Below are positions 42,989-50,935 of a DNA stretch of 64,000 nt, piece by piece. The notes beneath the pieces were generated by a model. The model searched no databases. It was not told the origin of the DNA and saw only the letters and a program-made list of their open reading frames with translations. The position numbers were made by a program, and so were the translations under genes. Each line of letters opens with the position of its first letter. Position 1 is the stretch's first letter. This DNA comes from Chitinophaga agrisoli (lineage in GTDB: Bacteria; Bacteroidota; Bacteroidia; Chitinophagales; Chitinophagaceae). The stretch lies in NCBI RefSeq assembly GCF_008386695.1, contig NZ_VUOC01000004.1:2888574-2952573 (forward strand). The letters run 5' to 3'.

Positions 42989-44287
42989 TCATCCGGCTGC
43001 TTTCATCAGGGCTTCTATCTCATCTGCCGTGATGGGTATATTCTTCATCAGATCTATGTTGCCATTGGCAGTGACCCAGATGTTGTTCTCTATACGGATA
43101 CCAATCTGTTCTTCCGCTATATAGATACCTGGTTCTACGGTGAGCACGGCGCCTTCTTCCAGGGGCCGTTGGAAGGATGGGGCCAGATCGTGTACATCTA
43201 CACCCAGGTGATGGGAAATACCATGGTAAAGATATTTGCGGTATGCCGGACTTTCGGGGTCCTGGTTTTTGATATCCGCTTCGGTGAGCAAACCTATCTG
43301 TACGAATTGTTTGCCGGCTTCCTGCCCTACCATCTCATGATATTTAGCGATGTTGATACCAGGTTTGAGGATGGACTTAGCGTACATATGCAGGTGCAGG
43401 CAGGCATCGTAGACCTCGCGCTGGCGGGCCGTGAATTTGCCGCTTACCGGTACGGTACGGGTTAGGTCTGCATTGTAACCGCCGTAGGCAGCGCCAAAAT
43501 CCATCAGGATCAGCTCCCCTTCCTTACACTCCTGGTTATTGGCGATATAATGCAGGGTACGAGCACGGTCACCGCTGGCTATAATAGAGCTATAGGCTTC
43601 GCCGGTAGCGCGGTTGCGGAGGAACTCATGCAGGATCTCTGCATGGATCTCATGCTCCCATACCCCCGGACGGATGAATTGCAACAGGCGGCGGAAGGTT
43701 TTTTCCGTGATATCAATAGCCTGCTGGATCACCTTGATCTCCTCCGGCGTTTTTACCGCGCGCAGCGCCTTTAATATAGGAGCCGTACGGAGGTAGTTAT
43801 GCAGGGGGTAGCGCATTCTGAGCTCCTGTGCATAACGGTAATCCCTAACAGGTACCAGGCTGGCCTTGCGGTTATTTTCGTTGGTGTTAAGGTAAATGTG
43901 TTGAGCCTCGTGGATCCACTGCTGGAGCAGGGCGTCCAGGGTATCCAACCATACGATGGTAGAGATGCCGGAGATTTGCTGGGCTTCTTCTTTGCGGTGG
44001 CGGCGGCCATCCCATTTCTCTTTTTGCTCATTAGGGCGCACCAGTACCAGGACTTCGCGGTATTTAGGATCGGGATTGTCCGGGTAAAGGATCACCATGG
44101 TATCTTCCTGTTCTATGCCGGTAAGCCAGTAGAGGTCTGAGTTCTGTTTGAAGGCGTAGAGGGCGTCGCCGTTGGAAGGCAGCTCATCGTTAGAGTTAAA
44201 GATGGCAATGGACTGCGGTTGCATTTTTGCCGTAAAGCGCTGACGGTTCTTAATAAAGAGCTGCTGATCCAAAGGCAGATACTTCAT
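42989..44287 (-). CDS. pepP: Xaa-Pro aminopeptidase (aminopeptidase P, M24B)
   Basis: 432 residues. N-terminal creatinase-like domain (1-170), C-terminal pita-bread catalytic domain. The five metal ligands fall in LMDFGAAYGGYNADLTRT (two Asp), HGISHHLGVDVHD (His), EPGIYI (Glu) and GIRIENNI (Glu). Cleaves N-terminal residues before proline with two Mn2+ ions; no signal peptide, so cytoplasmic. A TAGCTTTG box (44309-44316) and an octamer array lie just upstream. Confidence 0.94.
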   Translation of the reverse strand: MKYLPLDQQLFIKNRQRFTAKMQPQSIAIFNSNDELPSNGDALYAFKQNSDLYWLTGIEQEDTMVILYPDNPDPKYREVLVLVRPNEQKEKWDGRRHRKEEAQQISGISTIVWLDTLDALLQQWIHEAQHIYLNTNENNRKASLVPVRDYRYAQELRMRYPLHNYLRTAPILKALRAVKTPEEIKVIQQAIDITEKTFRRLLQFIRPGVWEHEIHAEILHEFLRNRATGEAYSSIIASGDRARTLHYIANNQECKEGELILMDFGAAYGGYNADLTRTVPVSGKFTARQREVYDACLHLHMYAKSILKPGINIAKYHEMVGQEAGKQFVQIGLLTEADIKNQDPESPAYRKYLYHGISHHLGVDVHDLAPSFQRPLEEGAVLTVEPGIYIAEEQIGIRIENNIWVTANGNIDLMKNIPITADEIEALMKAAG

Positions 44288-44308
44288 GGTGATTTGAGTT
44301 TAAGGGCT

Positions 44309-44316
44309 CAAAGCTA
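44309..44316 (-). promoter_or_regulatory. -7 box of pepP
   Basis: TAGCTTTG on the minus strand, exact TAnnTTTG, 21 bp before the ATG; the octamer array begins 4 bp further upstream. Confidence 0.5.
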
Positions 44317-44319
44317 AGA

Positions 44320-44350
44320 AATATGTTGATGTGCGGATGTGTGGATGTGA
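44320..44350. repeat. Octamer array upstream of pepP
   Basis: AATATGTT, GATGTGCG, GATGTGTG, GATGTGA in tandem; single arm, same orientation relative to the gene as at tgt. Confidence 0.7.
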
Positions 44351-44732
44351 TCGCGGACTTAAGTGGGACGGGTTTGGCGGGCAGAAAAGGTAGATAGATG
44401 TAGGGCGAGGACGGGGGTTATGATGGATGAACGTCCGGAGGAGCCGGGCATCGGAGCTGGGATAAGCAGTAAGGCGAAAGCCGTGTGGAGGATGCAGCAT
44501 GGCAGATGGGCAGTGGCGTGGATGAAAGATATGGGTGTACGAAGATCGGCAGGTTGATAAAAGTGCTGACAACGATAGCAACATCATCAGTAACAGCCGG
44601 AATTTCAGCCTTTTAGCGGACGGAGGCTTAAAATTTAACTACTTTGTAATCGAATCCATTTGAAAATCTTCAACAAGAACGCCAGAAAGGCTACACAATT
44701 TCTAAATTTACATCTAATAACACCTGTTAAAT

Positions 44733-44761
44733 TTGATAATATCAAAAATTCGCTAGTTTTG
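44733..44761 (+). promoter_or_regulatory. pckA promoter (TTG-18-TAGTTTTG)
   Basis: TTG at 44733-44735, 18-bp spacer, TAGTTTTG at 44754-44761; the ATG follows 26 bp later. This is a full match to the Bacteroidota housekeeping promoter. Confidence 0.7.
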
Positions 44762-44787
44762 CTATTACACCAAAACAATCTTGCTGT

Positions 44788-46392
44788 ATGCAAATTAGCA
44801 GCGTTAGAAATCCCGTGGCCGAACTGCGGGAGATAGGAATAGCGGATACAGCCGATGTACACTACCAGTTAACTCCTGAAGTACTGGTTACACAAACTCT
44901 CAGCCGCCAACAAGGTATCCTCGCTGACAATGGCGCACTGGCTGTAAATACCGGTGAATTTACCGGCAGATCCCCCAAAGATAAATTTATTGTAAAGGAC
45001 GAGCTTACTGCTACGACCGTTAACTGGAACGACTTTAACCAACCACTTGCCCCTGCGGTCTTTGACAATTTATACGCAAAGATCACGCAGTACTTTGCCG
45101 GTAAAGAGGTGTGGATGCGGGATTGTTATGCCTGCGCCCACCCTGAGTACCGGACAAACATACGGGTGATCACAGAAACGCCCTGGGCTAATCTTTTTGC
45201 CTACAACATGTTCCTTCGGCCTGCAGAGGAAGAGCTGGAATTCCAGGACCCGGAGTGGACTGTGATACAAGCTCCGGGCTGCCTGGCCGATGGTGCAGCA
45301 GACGGCGTACGCCAGCATAATTTCTCCGTGGTGAACTTTACAAAGAAAGTGATCCTGATAGGCGGTTCTGCCTATACCGGGGAGATCAAAAAAGGCATTT
45401 TCACCATCCTGAACTATCAGCTGCCACATTTTAAAAATGTGCTGAGCATGCACTGTTCCGCCAACCAGGGCAAGGACGGCGATACCGCTATCTTCTTTGG
45501 CTTAAGCGGCACAGGTAAAACCACTTTAAGCGCTGATCCGGAGCGTAAGCTGATCGGGGATGATGAGCATGGATGGAATGCGCACAGTGTATTTAACTTT
45601 GAAGGGGGCTGTTATGCTAAGACCATAGATCTGAGTGAGGCCAAAGAGCCGCAGATCTATCAGGCCATCCGCGAAGGCGCACTGCTGGAGAACATTGGCT
45701 TTGTTCCCGGTACCCGGCAGGTGAACTATGCGGACAGGGCCATTACGGAAAATACCCGTGTATCTTACCCTCTCCATTATATTGATAATGCAATGGAACC
45801 ATCCATTGGCGGTATCCCCAAACATATCTTCTTCCTGACTTGCGACGCTTATGGCGTGCTGCCTCCCATCAGCAGGCTCACGCCGGAGCAGGCGATGTAC
45901 CAGTTCATTTCCGGCTACACGGCCAGGGTGGCAGGTACAGAAACCGGCATCACGGAGCCCAAGTCCACCTTTAGCGCCTGTTTTGGCGCCCCCTTCCTGC
46001 CGCTGCATCCAGCAAAGTATGCGCAGATGCTGGGCGATAAGATGCGGGAGAACCAGGTGAGCGTATGGCTGGTAAATACAGGCTGGACCGGCGGCGCCTA
46101 TGGCGCGGGGCAGCGTATACAGCTCAGCTATACCCGCGCTATGATCTGTGCTGCCTTAAAAGGCGAGCTGGACCGGCTGGCGTATATGGAACACGCCATC
46201 TTTGGTTTTGCAGTGCCGGAAATGTGCCCGGGGGTGCCGGCAGATATCCTGGATCCGCGCAACACCTGGGTTGATAAAGCTGCTTATGACCGGCAGGCAA
46301 AAGACCTGGCTAAGCAGTTCACAGACAACTTTAAGAAGTACGCATCACAGACGCCAGCAGAGATTTTAGCGGCAGCGCCAAAGATGTTGTAA
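44788..46392 (+). CDS. pckA: Phosphoenolpyruvate carboxykinase (ATP)
   Basis: 534 residues; converts oxaloacetate and ATP to PEP, CO2 and ADP for gluconeogenesis. The P-loop GLSGTGKTTLSADP, the following LIGDDEHGW (metal and nucleotide) and FEGGCYAKTIDLS are the ATP-type signatures; EFTGRSPKDKFIV near residue 60 and GGSAYTGEIKKG hold oxaloacetate and Mn2+. Normal length. The first codons (MQISSVRNPVAEL) follow a good promoter. Single-gene unit with a large downstream gap. Confidence 0.96.
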   Translation: MQISSVRNPVAELREIGIADTADVHYQLTPEVLVTQTLSRQQGILADNGALAVNTGEFTGRSPKDKFIVKDELTATTVNWNDFNQPLAPAVFDNLYAKITQYFAGKEVWMRDCYACAHPEYRTNIRVITETPWANLFAYNMFLRPAEEELEFQDPEWTVIQAPGCLADGAADGVRQHNFSVVNFTKKVILIGGSAYTGEIKKGIFTILNYQLPHFKNVLSMHCSANQGKDGDTAIFFGLSGTGKTTLSADPERKLIGDDEHGWNAHSVFNFEGGCYAKTIDLSEAKEPQIYQAIREGALLENIGFVPGTRQVNYADRAITENTRVSYPLHYIDNAMEPSIGGIPKHIFFLTCDAYGVLPPISRLTPEQAMYQFISGYTARVAGTETGITEPKSTFSACFGAPFLPLHPAKYAQMLGDKMRENQVSVWLVNTGWTGGAYGAGQRIQLSYTRAMICAALKGELDRLAYMEHAIFGFAVPEMCPGVPADILDPRNTWVDKAAYDRQAKDLAKQFTDNFKKYASQTPAEILAAAPKML

Positions 46393-46513
46393 CAAGTAAA
46401 AATTATTTAAATAAAATTTAACTTTTAAGAAAATATACCTATATTGAGGTCCCTTGTGCTTTTATAATTTCCACTATTAATCAACAGCAAGTTCCAACTT
46501 ATAGTGCGCGTAA

Positions 46514-46597
46514 GCGCCGCCAACGCAAAACAAGTTCCCCGGTTATTGTTCATGAATATGCAATCAGGGGTACTTGTTTTGCGGAACTTGCGGCGGA
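46514..46597. repeat. Long imperfect inverted repeat downstream of pckA
   Basis: CGCAAAACAAGT (46524-46535) pairs perfectly with ACTTGTTTTGCG (46572-46583); outside this, GCGCCGCCAA (46514-46523) can partly pair with TTGCGGCGGAGC (46586-46597). The loop is about 36 nt. It lies 120 bp after pckA. Confidence 0.65.
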
Positions 46598-46782
46598 GCC
46601 CCAACTTCACTGAGATTTCTTTCCCTTCTTTTTTGTTTTGTTCATTGCTAACATGTGATTTTCTGATTTGTTGTGCCTTGTTGGTGCGTTTCGCGTATTC
46701 CTTCGTCTCGAATCGTTATATGATCGTGATTAATATGTGTTGGCAGCGGATATATAGTAATGCATAGGCTGATTGGTAGTCT

Positions 46783-46825
46783 TGTTCCTATAGACGTTTT
46801 CTGATCTTTGTTCCTATAGACGTTT
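46783..46825. repeat. Two 17-bp direct repeats, TGTTCCTATAGACGTTT
   Basis: Identical at 46783-46799 and 46809-46825, a 26-bp period; TTCTG follows both (one extra T in the first). Confidence 0.7.
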
Positions 46826-47045
46826 CTGTTATGTGATAATGCGTTCTCTATTGGATGACGACGGTGCCTTCCAGGGCCAGCTTGAGGCGCCGCCGGGCTA
46901 AGTGTGATCAAAATACATCCAGATGTCGTCCTAATTGGAGAAATTTATGACAGCCCCTCGCCTGGATCAGCGAGCTATCAAAATTCAGAAATCACCAGCG
47001 GCCCCCTCCCCCTCTCAATTATTCCCGCTGAATTATAATTAATCT

Positions 47046-47053
47046 TACCTTTG
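47046..47053 (+). promoter_or_regulatory. -7 box of folD, 3 bp before the ATG
   Basis: TACCTTTG, exact TAnnTTTG. The start codon at 47057 would be at or before the usual transcription start, suggesting a leaderless mRNA. Confidence 0.45.
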
Positions 47054-47056
47054 CGC

Positions 47057-47944
47057 ATGCAAATTTTAGACGGTAAACTGGTTTCCGCGGCCATCAAGGC
47101 GCAATTGGCCGAAAAAGTGACTGAGCTAAAGCTCACCAACAAAAAAACCCCTCACCTGGCAGCCATCCTGGTTGGCAATGATCCTGCGAGTGAAACATAT
47201 GTGGCCTCCAAAGTGAAATCCTGCGCCGAAATAGGCTACAACAGCACCCTGCTGCGCTTTGACGCCCAGATCTCTGAAAAGCACCTGCTGGACAATATCA
47301 CCCTCCTGAATGAGAATGCGGATATTGACGGCATCCTGGTACAACTGCCTTTACCTAAACATATCAACGAGGAGCTGGTGATCAACACCATTGATCCCAG
47401 CAAGGACGTGGACGGGTTTCACCCGGTGAACGTAGGAAAAATGGTGAGCGGACTGCCCACCTTTATCCCCGCCACACCCTACGGCATTATGCTCATGCTG
47501 GAGCACTATAACATTGCCACCAAGGGTAAACATGCGGTGGTAATAGGCCGTAGCCATATTGTGGGCACGCCTGTAAGCATACTGCTGAGCCGTAACGCCT
47601 ATCCGGGCAACTGTACCGTTACCCTTTGTCATTCCAATACCGCTAATCTGGCTGAGATCTGCCGTCAGGCGGATATCGTGGTAGCCGCCATTGGCCGTCC
47701 GAACTTTGTAACAGGCGATATGGTAAAACCAGGCGCCGTGGTAATTGACGTAGGTATTAACCGGGTAGCAGACGCCAGCAAAAAGAGCGGTTTCCGCTTG
47801 ATAGGCGACGTTAATTTTGACGAAGTAGCGCCAAAAGCCAGCTATATCACTCCCGTACCGGGTGGCGTAGGCCCTATGACCATAGCGGCCCTGCTGAAAA
47901 ATACCTATCACGCTTCCATCGGGCAGAAGGTGAATATGAATTAA
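47057..47944 (+). CDS. folD: Bifunctional methylene-THF dehydrogenase/cyclohydrolase FolD
   Basis: 295 residues from ATG at 47057 (MQILDGKLVSAAIK). Interconverts 5,10-methylene-, methenyl- and 10-formyl-tetrahydrofolate, feeding purine and formyl-Met synthesis. Signatures: VGNDPASETYVASKVKSC (catalytic Lys of the YxxxK motif), ILVQLPLPKHI, DVDGFHPVNVG, AVVIGRSHIVGTPVS and TPVPGGVGPMTIA. Normal length. Followed by a small stem (GCCATTA/TAATGGC, 47948-47973). Confidence 0.96.
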   Translation: MQILDGKLVSAAIKAQLAEKVTELKLTNKKTPHLAAILVGNDPASETYVASKVKSCAEIGYNSTLLRFDAQISEKHLLDNITLLNENADIDGILVQLPLPKHINEELVINTIDPSKDVDGFHPVNVGKMVSGLPTFIPATPYGIMLMLEHYNIATKGKHAVVIGRSHIVGTPVSILLSRNAYPGNCTVTLCHSNTANLAEICRQADIVVAAIGRPNFVTGDMVKPGAVVIDVGINRVADASKKSGFRLIGDVNFDEVAPKASYITPVPGGVGPMTIAALLKNTYHASIGQKVNMN

Positions 47945-48084
47945 TAAGCCATTAGCTTTTAGCAGTTAATGGCCTGCAAATATGATTAATAAGTGAGCAT
48001 TTAGCGGCCTTTGAGCTGCTAAGACTGCGGTTAAATAAAATGTGCGAACTTTGTGCCTGCAAAGTTCATGAGGAAGATTGTATA

Positions 48085-48717
48085 ATGTCATTAGTAGTTA
48101 CCAATACCAACATTCAAACGACCACACTGCCAGTGATGGAGCGCTTTTACACCATCCAGGGGGAAGGCTACCATCAGGGGCGGGCTGCTTATTTTATACG
48201 CCTGGGTGGTTGCGATGTAGGTTGCCACTGGTGCGATGTGAAAGACAGCTGGGATGCAGCTAAACACCCTAAGCTGGCTATTTCCGATATTGTCCGTGAA
48301 GCAGCGCAACATCCCGGCCGTATTGCCGTGATCACAGGCGGCGAGCCCCTGATGCACAACCTGGATGCGCTTTGCGATACCCTCCATGAGCAGGGATTCC
48401 GTACCCATATTGAAACTTCCGGCTCCTCCCCGTTGAGCGGACAGTGGGACTGGATCACCCTCTCCCCTAAAAAATTCAAAGCGCCCCTGCCGGAGATCTG
48501 CCAACAGGCCCATGAGCTAAAGGTGGTGATCTTTAATAAAACAGATTTTGCCTGGGCAGAAAAGTACGCCGCCCTGGCTGGCGGGCACTGCCGCCTATAC
48601 CTGCAGCCCGAATGGGAAAAAGCAGCAGAGATGACCCCGCTTATCATTGATTATATCAAGGAACACCCGGAATGGGAGTTATCATTGCAGATCCACAAGT
48701 ATATTAACGTGCCGTGA
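48085..48717 (+). CDS. queE: 7-carboxy-7-deazaguanine synthase (radical SAM)
   Basis: 210 residues from ATG at 48085 (MSLVVTNTNIQ); an earlier in-frame ATG at 48040 overlaps a promoter-like GAACTTTG (48047-48054). QueE contracts CPH4 to CDG in the preQ0/queuosine pathway. Fe-S motif GGCDVGCHWC is the standard CxxxCxxC. FYTIQGEGYHQGRAAYFIRL, ITGGEPLMHN (SAM-binding GGE) and HIETSGS are present. It works in the same pathway as tgt at 29 kb. Monocistronic; QueC, QueD and QueF are not in the window. Confidence 0.93.
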   Translation: MSLVVTNTNIQTTTLPVMERFYTIQGEGYHQGRAAYFIRLGGCDVGCHWCDVKDSWDAAKHPKLAISDIVREAAQHPGRIAVITGGEPLMHNLDALCDTLHEQGFRTHIETSGSSPLSGQWDWITLSPKKFKAPLPEICQQAHELKVVIFNKTDFAWAEKYAALAGGHCRLYLQPEWEKAAEMTPLIIDYIKEHPEWELSLQIHKYINVP

Positions 48718-48839
48718 TAACGGGCGCTTCTTTAATCTACAATATGGCCCCCTCATCCATACATCGGGTACGCCCCGCCACATGGCCAATCATCTGCCAT
48801 GATTGAAAATATTAATGTATATATTCGCGTTAATCCAAT

Positions 48840-48862
48840 AGCATATCAGCACATTCGCACAT
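48840..48862. repeat. Octamer array overlapping the start of the PorE-like gene
   Basis: AGCATATC, AGCACATT, CGCACAT in tandem; the last unit runs into the ATG at 48861. Plus-strand gene, and the array reads AGCACATT toward it, as in the minus-strand cases. Confidence 0.7.
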
Positions 48863-50741
48863 GAGATCATTTATCACCGGTTGCTTACTTTGCTGCAGCC
48901 TGTACGTACAGGCGCAGGTAGTCACCTACGAAACCGCCAAAAAAAAGGCCCAATCCAATTTTGACAATGCGGTTGCCGCCATCCGGGAATACCGGGATGA
49001 TGAGGCCATCCATTTTCTGCAGGAGGCCATCCGCATAGAACCTAATTTTTCAGACGCATATGGGCAGATGGGTATCTCCTATGTAACGCTGAAGAAATAT
49101 ACAGCCGCCATTGCCAGCTTTGAGAAGCTCAAACAGCTGGACAGCGCCGGTTTACGGCCTGCTATGCTCGCGTACTCCCGCGCGTTGGCAGGTAACGGCC
49201 GCTTTGCAGATGCGTTGCAAATGATCGATCAATACCTGCAGTCCGGCAAAAGCAAAAGCCCCAAAGCAGCGAAGCTAAAAGAGAACTATGAATTTGCCCT
49301 GAAAGCAGCTACCCAGGTGCCTTTTGAACCGCATAACCTGGGCGACGGCATCAATACCAAAGATCCGGAATACTTTCCCAGCCTGACCATAGACGATAAA
49401 ACACTGATCTTTACCCGGCGGGTGAACGGTAAGAATGAAGACTTCTTCATCTCTCAAAAAGACAGCGTGCACTGGCAAGCCGCCAAAGATATGGGAGAAC
49501 CGGTGAACACCGCCTTTAATGAAGGCGCACAACAGATCTCCCAGGATGGCGAGATGCTGGTATTTACCGGCTGCGAGTTCCCGGATGGCAAGGGCAGCTG
49601 CGATATTTACTTCTCCATGAAAACAAAGAACGGCTGGGAAGCACCCCAGAATATGGGCATGCCCATCAATACCCGGGACTGGGAATCGCAGCCCTGTTTA
49701 TCCGTAGATAAACAAACGCTGTACTTTGTACGGGAAACAGCCGGCAATGGGGCAGATATCTTTATGAGCAGGCGCCTGCCCAACGGCCGCTGGGGCGTAC
49801 CGGAAAGGCTAGGGCCTAACATTAACACCCCCGGCCGGGAAACCACGCCATTCATCCATGCGGATAACCAAACGCTTTTCTTTGCCTCTAACGGGCACCC
49901 CGGCTATGGCGGTATGGACCTGTTCTATTCCCGGCGGCAGCCGGATGGCAGCTGGGGGCCAGCCATCAACCTGGGCTACCCGATCAACACCATCGATGAA
50001 GACGCCAGCCTGATCGTAGCGGCAGACGGCAGAACAGCATACTTTGCCTCTGACCGTACCGATAGCCATGGCACGCTGGATATCTACAGTTTTGAACTGT
50101 ATCCCGCGGCACGGCCGCTGCCTACCCTGTACGTAAAAGGGTATGTGTACGACGCCAAAACACAGCAGCGGTTAACAGCAGACCTGGAGCTCACGGACCT
50201 GGAAAGTGGTTTTACCCTTGCAAAAGTAAAATGTAATGATAGCGGCCAATACCTGGTGCCATTACCGGTTGGCAAGTCATATGCGTTTAATGTGAACAAA
50301 CGCGGATACCTCTTTTACTCTGATAATTTTACGCTGCCCACAGCGCAAACAGGCACGCCGCCAGAGAAGAATATACCACTGCAGCCCATTGAAGCCAATG
50401 CGACCATTGTACTGCATAATATCTTCTTTGAAAGCAAACAGATTACGTTGCAACCTGCTTCGCAGATAGAGTTGGATAAACTGGTGCAGCTGCTGCAGGA
50501 TAACCCGGGGCTGGTAACAGAGATCAGCGGGCATACGGATAATGTGGGCTCTGACCAGGATAACCTGTTATTGTCTGCCAATCGCGCGAAAGCCGTGGTG
50601 GCATATCTTACACAGAAAGGCATAGCGGCGGAACGCCTGCGTGCAAAGGGGTACGGAGAAACGCAGCCTGTTGCGGATAATAATACAGAAGATGGAAGAG
50701 CACAGAATAGAAGAACAGAGTTTAAGGTGATCAGTTTGTAA
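48861..50741 (+). CDS. PorE-like OmpA-family protein: TPR, PD40 propeller, CarboxypepD_reg, OmpA
   Basis: 626 residues with a signal peptide (SLYVQAQ). Order: TPR repeats (about 25-150), WD40-like PD40 beta-propeller (about 165-410; repeated DPEYFPSLTIDDKTLIF, GWEAPQNMGMPINT, GYGGMDLFYSRRQPDGSWG), a carboxypeptidase-regulatory-like domain (415-490), and a C-terminal OmpA domain (505-626) with SGHTDNVGSDQDN and LSANRAKAVVAYL, which bind diaminopimelate of peptidoglycan. PorE of Porphyromonas, which anchors the T9SS to the cell wall, has exactly this order. Bacteroidota carry several paralogues, so the assignment to the T9SS itself is inference. Two cysteines in the leader (GCLLCCSLY) could allow a lipobox. 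Confidence 0.85.
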   Translation: MRSFITGCLLCCSLYVQAQVVTYETAKKKAQSNFDNAVAAIREYRDDEAIHFLQEAIRIEPNFSDAYGQMGISYVTLKKYTAAIASFEKLKQLDSAGLRPAMLAYSRALAGNGRFADALQMIDQYLQSGKSKSPKAAKLKENYEFALKAATQVPFEPHNLGDGINTKDPEYFPSLTIDDKTLIFTRRVNGKNEDFFISQKDSVHWQAAKDMGEPVNTAFNEGAQQISQDGEMLVFTGCEFPDGKGSCDIYFSMKTKNGWEAPQNMGMPINTRDWESQPCLSVDKQTLYFVRETAGNGADIFMSRRLPNGRWGVPERLGPNINTPGRETTPFIHADNQTLFFASNGHPGYGGMDLFYSRRQPDGSWGPAINLGYPINTIDEDASLIVAADGRTAYFASDRTDSHGTLDIYSFELYPAARPLPTLYVKGYVYDAKTQQRLTADLELTDLESGFTLAKVKCNDSGQYLVPLPVGKSYAFNVNKRGYLFYSDNFTLPTAQTGTPPEKNIPLQPIEANATIVLHNIFFESKQITLQPASQIELDKLVQLLQDNPGLVTEISGHTDNVGSDQDNLLLSANRAKAVVAYLTQKGIAAERLRAKGYGETQPVADNNTEDGRAQNRRTEFKVISL

Positions 50742-50772
50742 AGATGAGTAGTTAAACGCGGATATTATTTAG

Positions 50773-50801
50773 AAGGCGCTTGCTGTAAAGGCAGGCGCCT
50801 T
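50773..50801 (+). terminator. Terminator-like hairpin after the PorE-like gene
   Basis: AAGGCGC (50773-50779) pairs with GCGCCTT (50795-50801), loop 15 nt, followed by TGCTTTTAATT. 31 bp after the stop codon. Confidence 0.6.
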
Positions 50802-50935
50802 TGCTTTTAATTACTTTGTTATAGTGATTGTGAGCGTGTAAAAATGAGGGTACGGGAATTTAGTTGATTGAGTTTGTGTAAAAATTTCGAAGACCGGAGG
50901 GAAAGATGTAAATTGGTGTAAATTGAAACCATCCT

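Larger units (their letters stand above)
44288..44787. other. Divergent intergenic region pepP / pckA
   Basis: 500 bp. Left end: pepP promoter and octamer array. Right end: pckA promoter. The middle (44355-44630) is G-rich on the plus strand and shows no recognised element; short open frames in it look like chance. Confidence 0.6.
46393..47056. other. Large intergenic region pckA / folD
   Basis: 664 bp without a convincing gene. It holds a long imperfect inverted repeat (46514-46597), a pair of 17-bp direct repeats (46783-46825) and the folD -7 box. The rest is unassigned. Confidence 0.6.

Noticed and set aside
44363-44587. Open frames on both strands between pepP and pckA
   Set aside because: Odd composition, no motif, no promoter, and they overlap each other. 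Treated as chance.
46701-46760. tRNA-like TCTCGAATCG segment
   Set aside because: No acceptor stem, anticodon arm or CCA-compatible end can be folded around it.
46504-46767. Open frame of 87 codons after pckA
   Set aside because: It runs through the long inverted repeat and has no recognisable protein features or promoter.
48040-48084. N-terminal extension of queE with CELCACKVHEEDC, which looks like a metal site
   Set aside because: The region overlaps a promoter-like GAACTTTG, and known QueE proteins start near the ATG at 48085 or later. The cysteines are probably chance.
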